A stretch of DNA of 64,000 nt from Caulobacteraceae bacterium. GTDB taxonomy: Bacteria; Pseudomonadota; Alphaproteobacteria; Caulobacterales; Aquidulcibacteraceae. Below the pieces are notes generated by a model. The model searched no databases, was not told the origin of the DNA, and worked only from the letters and a program-made list of their open reading frames with translations. The translations under genes and the position numbers were made by a program. The stretch covers positions 1 through 64,000 of the forward strand of contig WRPF01000004.1 in the NCBI GenBank assembly GCA_009773335.1. The letters are read 5' to 3'. Shown one piece after another: positions 25,439 to 34,067 of the stretch. Positions within the stretch are counted from its first letter, which is position 1, and every line of letters begins with the position of its first letter.

Positions 25439-25470
25439 GCGCCGCCGGACCACCGGCGGCGCTCTTGTTT
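25439..25470 (+). terminator. GC hairpin with T-rich tail between parB and ardC
   Basis: GCGCCGCCGG at 25439-25448 pairs with CCGGCGGCGC at 25453-25462 (10 bp, loop ACCA), followed by TCTTGTTT. It looks like a modest intrinsic terminator after parB, but it ends only 6 bases before the ardC ATG. It might instead act as an attenuator or as part of a structured promoter, like those before parB and ssb. Confidence 0.5.
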
Positions 25471-25476
25471 GGAGCC

Positions 25477-26379
25477 ATGAAACCCATGACCCTTCATACC
25501 AAGATCGACGCCCAACGGCGCGACATTGCGTTGGAAATTACCACCAAGATTCTTACCGAGTTGGAACGGGGCGTCATACCATGGCGCAAACCTTGGGATG
25601 GCGCGCGCACGGGGCTTGCGCTGCCGCGCCGCGCCACCGGCGAGAATTATCGCGGCGTGAACGTCATCATGTTGTGGAGCGCCGCCGTCGCGAAGGGCTA
25701 TGCGTCGCCCTACTGGATCACGCTGCGCCAAGCGAACCAGATCGGCACCCATGTTCGCAAAGGCGAGCGCGGAGAAATGGTTGTCTATTACGGCCAGGCG
25801 AAAAAGACGCGCGACATTGGCGCCGGCGAAAAAGTGGAAGACAGCTTTCGCTTTCTGAAGTTCTTTACCGCCTTCAACGCTGAACAGATCGACGGGCTTC
25901 CCGAGAGGTTCTTTCCGGGTCCAGTCGAGACAGACGTTTTCCCAATCGCCGCGCATGAAGCATGGTTCGCCAAACTCGATATCAAGCGTATCCTGACCCA
26001 GGACATCGCCTGTTACATTCCATCCAAGGACGTGATCGGCATGCCGCCTCTGGCGGCGTTCGATTCAGCGGATCACTATGCAGCGACGCTGAACCACGAG
26101 GCGGTCCATGCCACCGGCGCCGCGCATCGCGTCGGGCGCGACATGTCCAAGCGCTTCAGCGCGCATGCGCTCGCAGCGGAAGAACTCGTCGCCGAGATCG
26201 GCGCCTCGATCCTTGGCGCGCACCTCGGGCTGCCACCGGATCATCTCAGCGATCATGCCTCTTACGTCCGCCACTGGATGAAACTGCTGAAGGACGACAA
26301 GCGCGCGTTTCTGTCAGCGGCGGCCCAGGCGCAAACAGCGGTCGATTGGTTGTTGAACAAGAGTTCGCCGGCCCTCTGA
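25477..26379 (+). CDS. ardC: ArdC-like antirestriction protein (ssDNA-binding plus zincin metallopeptidase)
   Basis: About 300 residues; starts possible at 25477 or 25486. The N-terminal DUF1738-type ssDNA-binding domain (RDIALEITTKILTELERGVI, then PWRKPW) precedes a zincin-like peptidase domain with the metal motif HEAVHATG (HExxH) and a third ligand region (EELVAEIGASILGAHLG). ArdC proteins enter recipients early in conjugation and protect incoming DNA from restriction. It follows parB and lies in the maintenance/anti-defence stretch of the ICE. Confidence 0.92.
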   Translation: MKPMTLHTKIDAQRRDIALEITTKILTELERGVIPWRKPWDGARTGLALPRRATGENYRGVNVIMLWSAAVAKGYASPYWITLRQANQIGTHVRKGERGEMVVYYGQAKKTRDIGAGEKVEDSFRFLKFFTAFNAEQIDGLPERFFPGPVETDVFPIAAHEAWFAKLDIKRILTQDIACYIPSKDVIGMPPLAAFDSADHYAATLNHEAVHATGAAHRVGRDMSKRFSAHALAAEELVAEIGASILGAHLGLPPDHLSDHASYVRHWMKLLKDDKRAFLSAAAQAQTAVDWLLNKSSPAL

Positions 26380-26432
26380 GGTACGCTGGATGCGGGTTTC
26401 TGATGAAGGTATATGCCCCGCGCAATGCGCAC

Positions 26433-26460
26433 GAGGCCCTCTCCCGGTTGGGAGGGCCTC
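26433..26460. terminator. Strong hairpin between ardC and the HNH/protease genes
   Basis: GAGGCCCTCTCCC at 26433-26445 pairs with GGGAGGGCCTC at 26450-26460 through 11 bp with one bulged T and a GGTT loop. No T-run follows. It probably insulates ardC from the next transcription unit, whose promoter begins about 20 bases later. Confidence 0.5.
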
Positions 26461-26478
26461 CTGGATCATCGGCCCTCC

Positions 26479-26487
26479 TGCTATAAT
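26479..26487 (+). promoter_or_regulatory. Perfect extended -10 promoter placing the start site on the HNH ATG
   Basis: TGCTATAAT (26479-26487) is a perfect extended -10 element. Transcription would start about 7 bases downstream, at about 26493-26495, which is the ATG of the HNH gene itself. No Shine-Dalgarno sequence lies between the -10 box and the ATG. This predicts a leaderless mRNA. Confidence 0.6.
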
Positions 26488-26492
26488 GACGT

Positions 26493-27239
26493 ATGGGCCC
26501 CGAATCGACTCAGCTTCCCGATCACGGCGCTCGGCCTTGCTACCTTTGCGGGGCGGCACTGCGTCCGCCAACGAACAACGATCACGTCCCGCTGCGAGGG
26601 TTGATCGCACCAGCCATCACGCAACGGCATAATCTCGACCGCTTGCTCACGATCCCGGTGCATCGCGCCTGTAACTCCGCGTATTCCCGGGATGAGGAAT
26701 ATTTCCTAGCCAGCCTTATCCCGTTCTCTCGCGGATCGACGGCCGGAGACGCGATCTATCGGAAGTATCTCGACGACTTCGCCAAGGATACGCGCAAGGC
26801 GAAGCTCATGCGCAAAGTCTTACGCGAGTTTGATGCCGCGCCGAGCGGGCTGGTCATTCCCGGCAAGGTGGTGAAGCGCCAAGATGGCGCACGCATCTCC
26901 CGCGTCGTGTGGAAAATCGTGCGCGGGCTGCATTTCCATCATCACGGCACGATCATGCCGGACGGCCTGAATACCAATGTAACCATGACCGCACCGGGTG
27001 AACGCCCGCCCGAGCCGTTCTTGCAAGTCAAGGACTTGCCGGACGATGTCACACACGGGCGCTATCCAGGCATCTTCGACTATCGCTTCCGCTGCTTCGA
27101 TGTCGATGAAGGCAAGCTGCATTATTGGGGGATGCTGCTCTGGGATAAAATCATCATCACCGTGGCGTTCCACGATCCGTGGACGTGCGATTGTGAAAAG
27201 TGCGTCGCGGCACTTGCGGCGCTGCCGTCCGCCGCATGA
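26493..27239 (+). CDS. HNH-type nuclease-like protein, partner of a serine protease
   Basis: 248 residues. The N-terminus has a zinc pair CYLCG (Cys16, Cys19), then NNDHVPLRGL and HRACNSAYSRDEEYF, the layout of an HNH endonuclease. The remaining 170 residues match nothing I know; they include a His-rich patch (GLHFHHHGTIM) and a late zinc-like CDCEKC. The ATG overlaps the start of no other gene, but its stop overlaps the protease start (ATGA), so both are made together. In this setting, between ArdC and other defence genes, a two-gene anti-phage function is likely, though unproven. Confidence 0.65.
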   Translation: MGPESTQLPDHGARPCYLCGAALRPPTNNDHVPLRGLIAPAITQRHNLDRLLTIPVHRACNSAYSRDEEYFLASLIPFSRGSTAGDAIYRKYLDDFAKDTRKAKLMRKVLREFDAAPSGLVIPGKVVKRQDGARISRVVWKIVRGLHFHHHGTIMPDGLNTNVTMTAPGERPPEPFLQVKDLPDDVTHGRYPGIFDYRFRCFDVDEGKLHYWGMLLWDKIIITVAFHDPWTCDCEKCVAALAALPSAA

Positions 27240-28063
27240 CCGATCCGACGCAAATCGATGAGGCCGAGGCGCGGCGCGTTATGGCTGGCGGCCTTGGCCG
27301 GGCCGAACTGGAGTTCGCTACATCGGTCTGTGCACCGCTTTACTGGATCATGCGCGCGGCCGACGGCGGGGTGCGGGTTCGAAACGGCACAGCTTTCTTT
27401 CTCGACGCCGGCCAAGGCGTGTTCGGCGTGACTGCAGCGCATGTGCTCGCCGGGCTTGAGGCGGATCGCGCCGTCAACACCGTGCTGGCCGTGCAACTCG
27501 GTACCGAACTCGTTTTGGATTTCGAAGGCGCGCATGCGATTATCGACCGCAATGACGAACTGGACATCGCGACCTTTCGCATCAGCGCCGCCGAAGTGGC
27601 GAGTATTGGAAAGGCGCCGCTGACTGGAGCGCAAGCGGCATGGCCGCCAGCACCGCCACAACAAGGACGCGGTCTTTATTTCTCCGGTTTCGCCGGAGCA
27701 GGTACGCTGTGGCTGGCGTCGAACGAAATATCCTTCGCCGCTGCGCCCGGGGGTGGTGTTGCCGATGTGGTGGGGCGGCGCGACATTTGGACGGTGTTCA
27801 ATCGTGCCAACTGGATCGACGTAATGGGGGTTGGGATACCGCCGGAGCGCTACGATTTCGGAGGTATAAGCGGCGGGCCAATGATCTCGGTGATCGAGCG
27901 CAATGGTGTGCGATCGTGGGCGCTCGCCGGCGTGATATACGAAGGGCCAAACCCCTCCACTCAGGAAGGAGCTGCTATCGAAGGCTTCGAGACGATCAGA
28001 GCGCGGCGCGCACATTTTATCCGGTCGGACGGAACGCTCGACCTGAGCATGTGGGACGTCTAA
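27236..28063 (+). CDS. Trypsin-like serine protease, partner of the HNH protein
   Basis: 275 residues. The chymotrypsin-fold triad is visible: His69 in VTAAHVLAG, Asp110 in NDELDIATF and Ser212 in GGISGGPM. There is no signal peptide, so it should act inside the cell, unlike most secreted trypsins. The ATG overlaps the HNH stop by 4 bases. Its stop overlaps the convergent nuclease-like gene by 4 bases. Protease-effector pairs occur in defence systems, where the protease cuts and activates a toxic partner; here the HNH protein is the obvious candidate, but this is inference. Confidence 0.75.
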   Translation: MTDPTQIDEAEARRVMAGGLGRAELEFATSVCAPLYWIMRAADGGVRVRNGTAFFLDAGQGVFGVTAAHVLAGLEADRAVNTVLAVQLGTELVLDFEGAHAIIDRNDELDIATFRISAAEVASIGKAPLTGAQAAWPPAPPQQGRGLYFSGFAGAGTLWLASNEISFAAAPGGGVADVVGRRDIWTVFNRANWIDVMGVGIPPERYDFGGISGGPMISVIERNGVRSWALAGVIYEGPNPSTQEGAAIEGFETIRARRAHFIRSDGTLDLSMWDV

Positions 28064-29133
28064 GCCGCGTGGCCAATGTCGCGCCTGAACCAATCGACCA
28101 CATGCGGCGGCATGCCAAGACGCTCAGCAGCCTTTGCAAGCCGAGCGGGCTCTAGCCTGAACTGCGGCGCGGGAATTCCGCGCCGTCCCATCTCGATCAT
28201 CATGTGCGACATGACCGACATGCTTTGCATGATCGCGTCCTTGTCTGGCTTTATCGGCGAGCCCTTGATGAAGGCAAGCGTGGAGATGCAGTTGATCTCA
28301 TCGAAGCGCTCACGGAGCTGCTCGTCGGAGTATCCGGCCATGTAGGGATTGCGCCGATAGTCGAGTTCCCATTTTTCCTGCCGCCGCATCTGCTCCGGAA
28401 TATGGTCGATGGTCGTAAACTTCTGTTCGCGCGGATCGGCGCGGTAGAGCGGCACGCCGTTCCACGACGCCCAGCGGACGAGAAAAAGCTCGGTGACATC
28501 GCGCTTCCATAGCGCGCCCTCAATCGAAGCGCCTTCAATGGACACCATCGGGAACGCGATTTGGCGCTGGATCGTCGCGGCGTGACGCTCGCTGAGGAAG
28601 ATCACCGCATCGATGTGAGGATAGAGCGGCGCGCCTTTCTCCTGCCGGAGCAGGAGATGCTGCACGATGTAGGCAACCATCTCTGGATCATATATTTCAT
28701 GATCCTCATTAGCGAGCACCACCACCTTGACCATGTTCTTGCGCGGGAAATCTTCCTCGTGCGTTTTGAGCTGTTTGTTGGCCTTATGGATGTGGTTCTT
28801 GATGGCGCGGCCAAGCCGGTCCAGGAAGCGGCGCTTCACCTCCTCCGGTTCGTCGATTTGATTGAGGAAGGATTGGATCGGTGCTGAGCCGAGAAATTCC
28901 GGCCAGTCGTCACGTTCGCGCAGTTCGTCCGTTAGATTGTCGATGCGCTCCGAGGCATCTTCTTCAAGGCACTTGAGTTCGATTGCCAGCAATCCCCTCA
29001 GGCATCGATAGTCCACCTTCCGCGCTTCCGGGTGCTGCACGTCATCCATCGCAACCCCGTCGAGAGCCTCGACGAAGAATCGCTCCAGCCGCGGCTTAAG
29101 CTTAGGCACCTTTCCTATGCGCTCGATTCTCAT
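28060..29133 (-). CDS. Unknown protein with possible PD-(D/E)XK nuclease core
   Basis: 357 residues. Near the N-terminus, VDYRCLRGLLAIELKCL has the D...(E)xK pattern of PD-(D/E)XK nucleases. The rest is mixed alpha/beta, with VKVVVLANEDHEIYDPEMVA and HIDAVIFLSERH like strands of a Rossmann-type or restriction-like core. No family is recognised. Its tail is convergent with the protease gene. The upstream gap of 207 bases should hold its promoter. It may be a single-gene defence nuclease. Confidence 0.45.
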   Translation of the reverse strand: MRIERIGKVPKLKPRLERFFVEALDGVAMDDVQHPEARKVDYRCLRGLLAIELKCLEEDASERIDNLTDELRERDDWPEFLGSAPIQSFLNQIDEPEEVKRRFLDRLGRAIKNHIHKANKQLKTHEEDFPRKNMVKVVVLANEDHEIYDPEMVAYIVQHLLLRQEKGAPLYPHIDAVIFLSERHAATIQRQIAFPMVSIEGASIEGALWKRDVTELFLVRWASWNGVPLYRADPREQKFTTIDHIPEQMRRQEKWELDYRRNPYMAGYSDEQLRERFDEINCISTLAFIKGSPIKPDKDAIMQSMSVMSHMMIEMGRRGIPAPQFRLEPARLAKAAERLGMPPHVVDWFRRDIGHAA

Positions 29134-29340
29134 TGTGCGATCCTAGCACTCCGTCGCCGGCTTGATCGATGTGGCTCGGCCTCGGCGTTGCAGGGAGACA
29201 TGCCAGTCGATCTTGTAACGCCAATCGTCTAGATTTTCTGTCAGCCGGGACGTTTCGCCGACAACAGCGGGGGGTCGCCCGCCCGCTCGCTCGCTCGAAA
29301 TGAGGTCCCATCAACTCCGCCGGACATGTAAAGGACAACC

Positions 29341-29970
29341 ATGGCAAGTGATCCCGACACGTTATGGCCAGATTACATCAACGCTCTCGCGCTTGCAGCA
29401 AATGAGGCAGCGCGAAATCTTGGCGTTGAGGATACCATGACCATGGAGGCCATGGAGGCCATGCAGGATCTCGCAAGTGCACTGCACAAAGAAGGCAGCT
29501 TCGCCTTGGCCAAAGACCTTCAAGGGCGCGTCGCTTGTCAGCTTCGAAGCGAAATGGGCGGGACCCATCCAGACGCGCGAGCAGCGCTGTCGAAGCTCGA
29601 GTTAATGGTGCAAACCACTCTAATGCTGAGCACCCTTAGAAGTCCCCCGAAGTCCCCGATCGCCTCTGAGGGTTACAGGTTGCTCGGGGCCTGGAGAGAG
29701 ACCGGCGACCCAATGTCCTGGAACGCGCTGTTTTCCTTCGCAGCCAAGCACATGAATGATGCTGAGCTGGCATCGCTCAGAGCTTTTGTATTCGACTTCT
29801 GGAAAGTCGGTTTGATGATGAGGTCGCCAGGAAGCGAGTCGGAATTTTTCACCGCTGAACTCAAGGACGACATGCAGGAGGCTCAGTTGGAGGCGATGAT
29901 GGAGCGCTACCCCAAACTCCATCAGTATCTCTTGTTCGGGTACACGTTCAACGATGACGATGATGACTAG
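29341..29970 (+). CDS. Hypothetical protein with TPR-like start and acidic tail
   Basis: 209 residues with AAGGACA before the ATG. Residues 55-80 (FALAKDLQGRVACQLRSEMG, then GTHPDARAALSKLE) resemble one TPR/kinesin-light-chain unit, like those in the neighbouring STAND protein. The C-terminus ends in NDDDDD. It is convergent with the STAND gene (13 bases apart). I do not recognise the family. It could be a partner or a fragment of a TPR protein. Confidence 0.5.
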   Translation: MASDPDTLWPDYINALALAANEAARNLGVEDTMTMEAMEAMQDLASALHKEGSFALAKDLQGRVACQLRSEMGGTHPDARAALSKLELMVQTTLMLSTLRSPPKSPIASEGYRLLGAWRETGDPMSWNALFSFAAKHMNDAELASLRAFVFDFWKVGLMMRSPGSESEFFTAELKDDMQEAQLEAMMERYPKLHQYLLFGYTFNDDDDD

Positions 29971-29983
29971 CGCTGCAATCGTC

Positions 29984-32900
29984 CTACGCCTTGAGCGCAC
30001 GGACGCATGCCTCAAGGATTTGAGCCGTAGTCTGCGCTTGCGGGTGATCAGCGCCGAAACTTGCCTTCATAATGGCGAATGAACGCCTGCAGAGTGGTTC
30101 AGCCTCGGCGTGCCGATTTGTGGTTACGAGGAGGACCGCGAGGTTATTGAGGCGGATAGCGACGTTGGGATGATCAGGACCGAAGCTCTCCTCGTCGATT
30201 TTGAGCGCGCGTCGAAGTAACGGCTCAGCTTCTGCCAAGCGGCCAGTCGCGCGAAGAAGCGTCGCGAGGTTGTTCAGGCCCATCGCTACATCGATATCGT
30301 CGAGCGCCAGGCCTTTCTCGGCAATATCGAGCGCGCGTCGCAACAAGGGCTCGGCCTCGGCCAGCCGGTTGGTATCCATCAGAAGCGCCGCGAGATTGTT
30401 TAGGTCACCCGCCACGTCGGGGTGGTCAGTGCCATAGAGTTCCTCATCAATGGCCAGCACGCGCCTCAGCAGCGGCTCGGCTTCGGTGTGGCGGTCGAGT
30501 TTGCAAAGCAGTTGAGCGAGGTGGTTGAGGCGGAGAGCTACCTTGGGGTGGTTAGCCCCGAAAGTCTTCTCGTAAGTCTCAAGCGCTTGTCGATAGAGCG
30601 GTTCTGCTTCGGCGAAGCGATCCGTAGAACTCAGGAGTTCGGCGAGATTATCGTAAGCAGCAGCTACGTTGGAATGGATGGACCCGAAGCTCAATTGCCA
30701 TATCTTGAGCACGCGCCGCAAAATCAGTTCGGCTTCGTTGAAGCGTTGCGTTTGCACGAGGCAGACCGCGAGATTGTTGAGGTCGGTCGCCACCTGCGGA
30801 TGTTGTGAGCCAAAGGCCTTCTCATCAATGGCAAGGGCGCGCCTAAGAAGCGGCTCCGCTTCCCCGTCGCGGTTTGTGGCCAGGTAGAGCGTGGCCAGAT
30901 TGTTGAGAACTGTTGCGACCTTTGGATTCTCGGGGCCAAAGGTCTTCTCATCAATGGCAAGAGCGCGCTTGAGAAGCCGCTCGGCTTCGGCGTGGCGGTT
31001 AGTGTCGCCGCAGAGCACGGCCAGATCGTTTAGGTGGGCGGCTACCTTTTCATGCTCGGGACCGAAGATTTTCTCGCCAATGGCGAGCGCACGCCTCAAG
31101 AGCGGCTCGGCTTCGGCAAATTGGTCTGTTCTGGTAAGCAGGGCTGCCAAGTGTGACAGCGCAAAAGCCACAGCCTCGTTGTCCGGCTCCGCAATCCCCC
31201 GCTCCATGGTGTCGAGGGCATCGCGGTAAATCTCCTCAGCCTCTTCGAGGCGACCCGACTGTTCCAGCAATGATGCAAGATGGATTGAAGCGACCGCCGT
31301 TATCGCATCAAATGCAAATAGGCGTCGCAATGACGCGACACGATTCTCCGCAAGCTGCACGCTTGGTTGTCCAGAAGCGCCGGTGAACTTGAGAAAGTCT
31401 GCTAAAGCGGATGCCAGCTTGTTCTCCTCTACCGACCATCGCTCGGCCTCTCCACAACGCAAGGCGAATGCATGGCAAAGTAGGCGCTCCGGATCGCGGC
31501 CGCGCTCCTTGAGCGGCAGCCAGTAGCTCCACAACGCGCTGTCGCTTCCCGCGTGCAACAAATGGAAGTGATCGAGGTCGAGGAGCAATGCTTCCAGCCG
31601 ATCCCACGCCTCGCCTGCGCGCAATTGATAAGGCAATTCTTCCGCTTGCCGTTCGTCGGGCGGACGCATTTCGAAATAGTCGGCGAGCGAAAGATGCGCC
31701 AACCGCTTCCCTTCGTCGCTGTTGATGTAGCGGCCCCCAACCGCTTGGTTGAGAAAGTCGTGCCCAAACGCCATCCGTCCCTGATGATCGCGTAAGCCGT
31801 CGCCCAAACCGTTTCGCAACGTTGCCCAAACGAGCGGCGACGCGTCAGTGATGGCTAGGATCTCGGTTTCCTCGAGCCCGACGCGGCTGGCCCAGATCAG
31901 CGGCAGCACCTTTGCGACGAAACCAGGTTCGCAATCACCTTCGAGACGCTTAAGTACGCGGTCGAACAGGTCGGCCATGTCACGCGCTTCGCTGTAGTCT
32001 TCCAGCCGCTCGGCCAAGCGAGCATTATCAGCCGAGACGCGCAATTCCTCGAGCACGGTCTTGAGATAAAGGGGCGACCCAGCAAGCTCTGCCGCCGCCG
32101 GTTGCAGGATACGCGCGATGTGTTGCGGCTCCAGCTTACGGCGCCAACGCTTGAGCGTGCCGGCGATGAGGTCCCGCCGCTCCTGTTCGACGAGCGGCTT
32201 AACATCGAGCGGCTCAAAGCCACGGGCCCGCGCCGCGGTCTCAGCCTCGCTTGGAAGGCTCGACGCCAGCCAATGCACTCCGGGCGCGATGGGCAACCAA
32301 CGCAAATTCTGCTCACTCGACAATTTGTCGAGGCCATCGAGCGCGATGAGCATGCGCGAGCCGCTGCGTTTAGCGCTCACACGCGCCTGCGCCAGACGCT
32401 GCGCCAGCGCCGCCGACACATCCATCAACTCGGCTCCGTCGCCGGGCAGAGCGACGCTCTCGCCAGTGGCGTGATTCAGGTGCTCCCAGAGTCTGCGCAT
32501 GATCTGCATTGGATCGGCGCTGTCCGGAGAAGCTCCAAGATAGTGCTCGAACACGATGTGGCTCGGATGCGCCTTGCGCCATGCGTTGATCCAGTTGGCC
32601 ACGAGAGTGGACTTGCCGCTGCCCGAGGCACCCGTGATCAGGAGCGGCGCGGCGTCTTTTGTTTCCATCCAGCGATTGAGATCGCGCATATAGCCATCGG
32701 CGCCGACATGGAGCCGGCGCCGCTCGCGCGCATAGGCCCGGTGCAGGCGCGCGGTCTGTTCGAAGGCGCCGGGCGCATCTGCCTCGGGAAAACGCGCCTC
32801 CAGCAGAGCATCGAGGGCTGCGGCGACCTTCGGCCCGATCTCTGCTGGCCGCGCATAGGCTTCGACTCGCGACGTCCGGCCGATGTACGCCTTGAGATCC

Positions 32901-33736
32901 CCCAGCTTGGCGCGCGCCGCCTCTGGTTCAGCTGTCGCGGCGGCGCGGTCTGCGTCATTGAGCGTCGCGCGCCAATTCCAATTGGGATCGCGCTCGAAAA
33001 AGCATGCGCGCGCCGCGGTTTCGGGATCGGAGAGCACGCCGTGCATGATCTCCAACGCTGTGACACTGGTGCCTTGTGCTTCGGCGAGGACGGGATAGTC
33101 CGCCTTCAATTTGTCCGTGAGCGCCGCCGCCGGCGGGACCCAACCATAACGGTCGCCGAGCAAGCCGATGAAATAAGGACGACAGCGATCGATTTCGGCG
33201 AGCAGAGTCGGCAACGTTTCGCCGCGCTCCTGCTGCTCTCTGGTGATGCCCCACCTGAGATCGACCTCGAACAGCTCCACCCCGCGCGCCCGGTACTTGG
33301 CGCGCAACGCTGGAAACGTCTTGGTCACCAGCTCATTGCGTTCGGTCTGCATGTCGAGAAACGTCGACGACACGAACACGCGCACCGAGCGGTTGCCTTC
33401 ATCGTCGTCCGCCATCTGGCCTGGCGCACGCAACGCGGCGGGCTGGACAGCCGCAGGCTTTCTTGTTGGCGCCAGCGGCGGCGCGACATTCGCGGATGCT
33501 GGCTGGCGCGATTGCCTTTGCGCCTGTGGCACCTTGGGCTTAGTGTCGGCGTCAGAGGTTCGCGATCCCGGCCAGGTGATCCGCAGGAGCAGCGCGAACG
33601 CCAACAATGTCGTCGGCCCTGCCACCAGCAGCGCCCAGTCAGGCGTCTGCGCGATGCTCGATTGCCAGGCATCAAGCCACGCCTGTTGCATCAGCCATTC
33701 GCGGAGCTGGGCCGCCGCTTGTCTGAGCCAGTCCAT
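29984..33736 (-). CDS. Membrane-anchored DUF4062-STAND NTPase with TPR repeats
   Basis: 1250 residues. In order: one membrane helix (about residues 34-54, WALLVAGPTTLLAFALLLRI); a Pro/Ala linker; a DUF4062 domain (VRVFVSSTFLDMQTERNELV, VDLRWGITREQ, FIGLLGDRYGW); a P-loop NTPase (PLLITGASGSGKSTLV, Walker B MLIALDGLDKL); a helical middle; and about ten 42-residue TPR units from about 820 to the end. This is the STAND plan: effector, switch, then sensor repeats. DUF4062-NTPase fusions also occur in eukaryotic NWD1. In a defence island it is probably a phage sensor that kills the host, perhaps at the membrane; the effector may be DUF4062. The closest annotation in genomes would be nephrocystin-3-like TPR protein. 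Confidence 0.75.
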   Translation of the reverse strand: MDWLRQAAAQLREWLMQQAWLDAWQSSIAQTPDWALLVAGPTTLLAFALLLRITWPGSRTSDADTKPKVPQAQRQSRQPASANVAPPLAPTRKPAAVQPAALRAPGQMADDDEGNRSVRVFVSSTFLDMQTERNELVTKTFPALRAKYRARGVELFEVDLRWGITREQQERGETLPTLLAEIDRCRPYFIGLLGDRYGWVPPAAALTDKLKADYPVLAEAQGTSVTALEIMHGVLSDPETAARACFFERDPNWNWRATLNDADRAAATAEPEAARAKLGDLKAYIGRTSRVEAYARPAEIGPKVAAALDALLEARFPEADAPGAFEQTARLHRAYARERRRLHVGADGYMRDLNRWMETKDAAPLLITGASGSGKSTLVANWINAWRKAHPSHIVFEHYLGASPDSADPMQIMRRLWEHLNHATGESVALPGDGAELMDVSAALAQRLAQARVSAKRSGSRMLIALDGLDKLSSEQNLRWLPIAPGVHWLASSLPSEAETAARARGFEPLDVKPLVEQERRDLIAGTLKRWRRKLEPQHIARILQPAAAELAGSPLYLKTVLEELRVSADNARLAERLEDYSEARDMADLFDRVLKRLEGDCEPGFVAKVLPLIWASRVGLEETEILAITDASPLVWATLRNGLGDGLRDHQGRMAFGHDFLNQAVGGRYINSDEGKRLAHLSLADYFEMRPPDERQAEELPYQLRAGEAWDRLEALLLDLDHFHLLHAGSDSALWSYWLPLKERGRDPERLLCHAFALRCGEAERWSVEENKLASALADFLKFTGASGQPSVQLAENRVASLRRLFAFDAITAVASIHLASLLEQSGRLEEAEEIYRDALDTMERGIAEPDNEAVAFALSHLAALLTRTDQFAEAEPLLRRALAIGEKIFGPEHEKVAAHLNDLAVLCGDTNRHAEAERLLKRALAIDEKTFGPENPKVATVLNNLATLYLATNRDGEAEPLLRRALAIDEKAFGSQHPQVATDLNNLAVCLVQTQRFNEAELILRRVLKIWQLSFGSIHSNVAAAYDNLAELLSSTDRFAEAEPLYRQALETYEKTFGANHPKVALRLNHLAQLLCKLDRHTEAEPLLRRVLAIDEELYGTDHPDVAGDLNNLAALLMDTNRLAEAEPLLRRALDIAEKGLALDDIDVAMGLNNLATLLRATGRLAEAEPLLRRALKIDEESFGPDHPNVAIRLNNLAVLLVTTNRHAEAEPLCRRSFAIMKASFGADHPQAQTTAQILEACVRALKA
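30070..31150 (-). repeat. Tandem 126-bp coding repeats (TPR units)
   Basis: Within the STAND gene about nine imperfect repeats of 126 bp encode 42-residue TPR/kinesin-light-chain units with recurring AEAEPLLRRAL, FGPEHP and LNNLAxLL. Their high DNA identity could allow recombination that changes repeat number. Confidence 0.8.
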
Positions 33737-34067
33737 GCTTGCCCCCGCAGTGATGCTAGCAGGCTATCGGATCACGAGAACTGATTTTCACCGTCTCGAC
33801 CCGGCCCCAACAGGCGGCCACATTGCGCTTTGAGGCAGACGTTCATCCCACTCACTCATCCGGCAGGATTGGGCCATCGATAGCGGGATTGTCACAAACG
33901 CCGAACGGCTTGCTCGCTCAATAGCTGCCGTTTGCTCTTAGACGCAAACTCCCAGGCATCCTCACCGCCGGCGCCACCGCGCTCGCCCACGCCGTCGCCA
34001 TGACCGCCCGGCCGGCGGGACGCGCAAGGAGAAAATCGTCTCCCCGCCCCGCTCGCGCGGGCTATCG
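33737..34067. other. Intergenic stretch between the STAND gene and the ssb leader
   Basis: About 330 bases without a convincing gene. It must contain the promoter of the STAND gene, but I see no clear -35/-10 pair. It leads into the hairpin cluster before ssb. Confidence 0.4.

Noticed and set aside
30070-31150. Regularly spaced repeats resembling a CRISPR array
   Set aside because: Period is 126 bp, all within one reading frame, and each unit encodes a TPR; no short constant repeat with unique spacers.
32102-33784. 560-codon open frame antisense to the STAND gene
   Set aside because: The opposite strand encodes DUF4062 and P-loop motifs; this frame has no domain and is Arg-rich.
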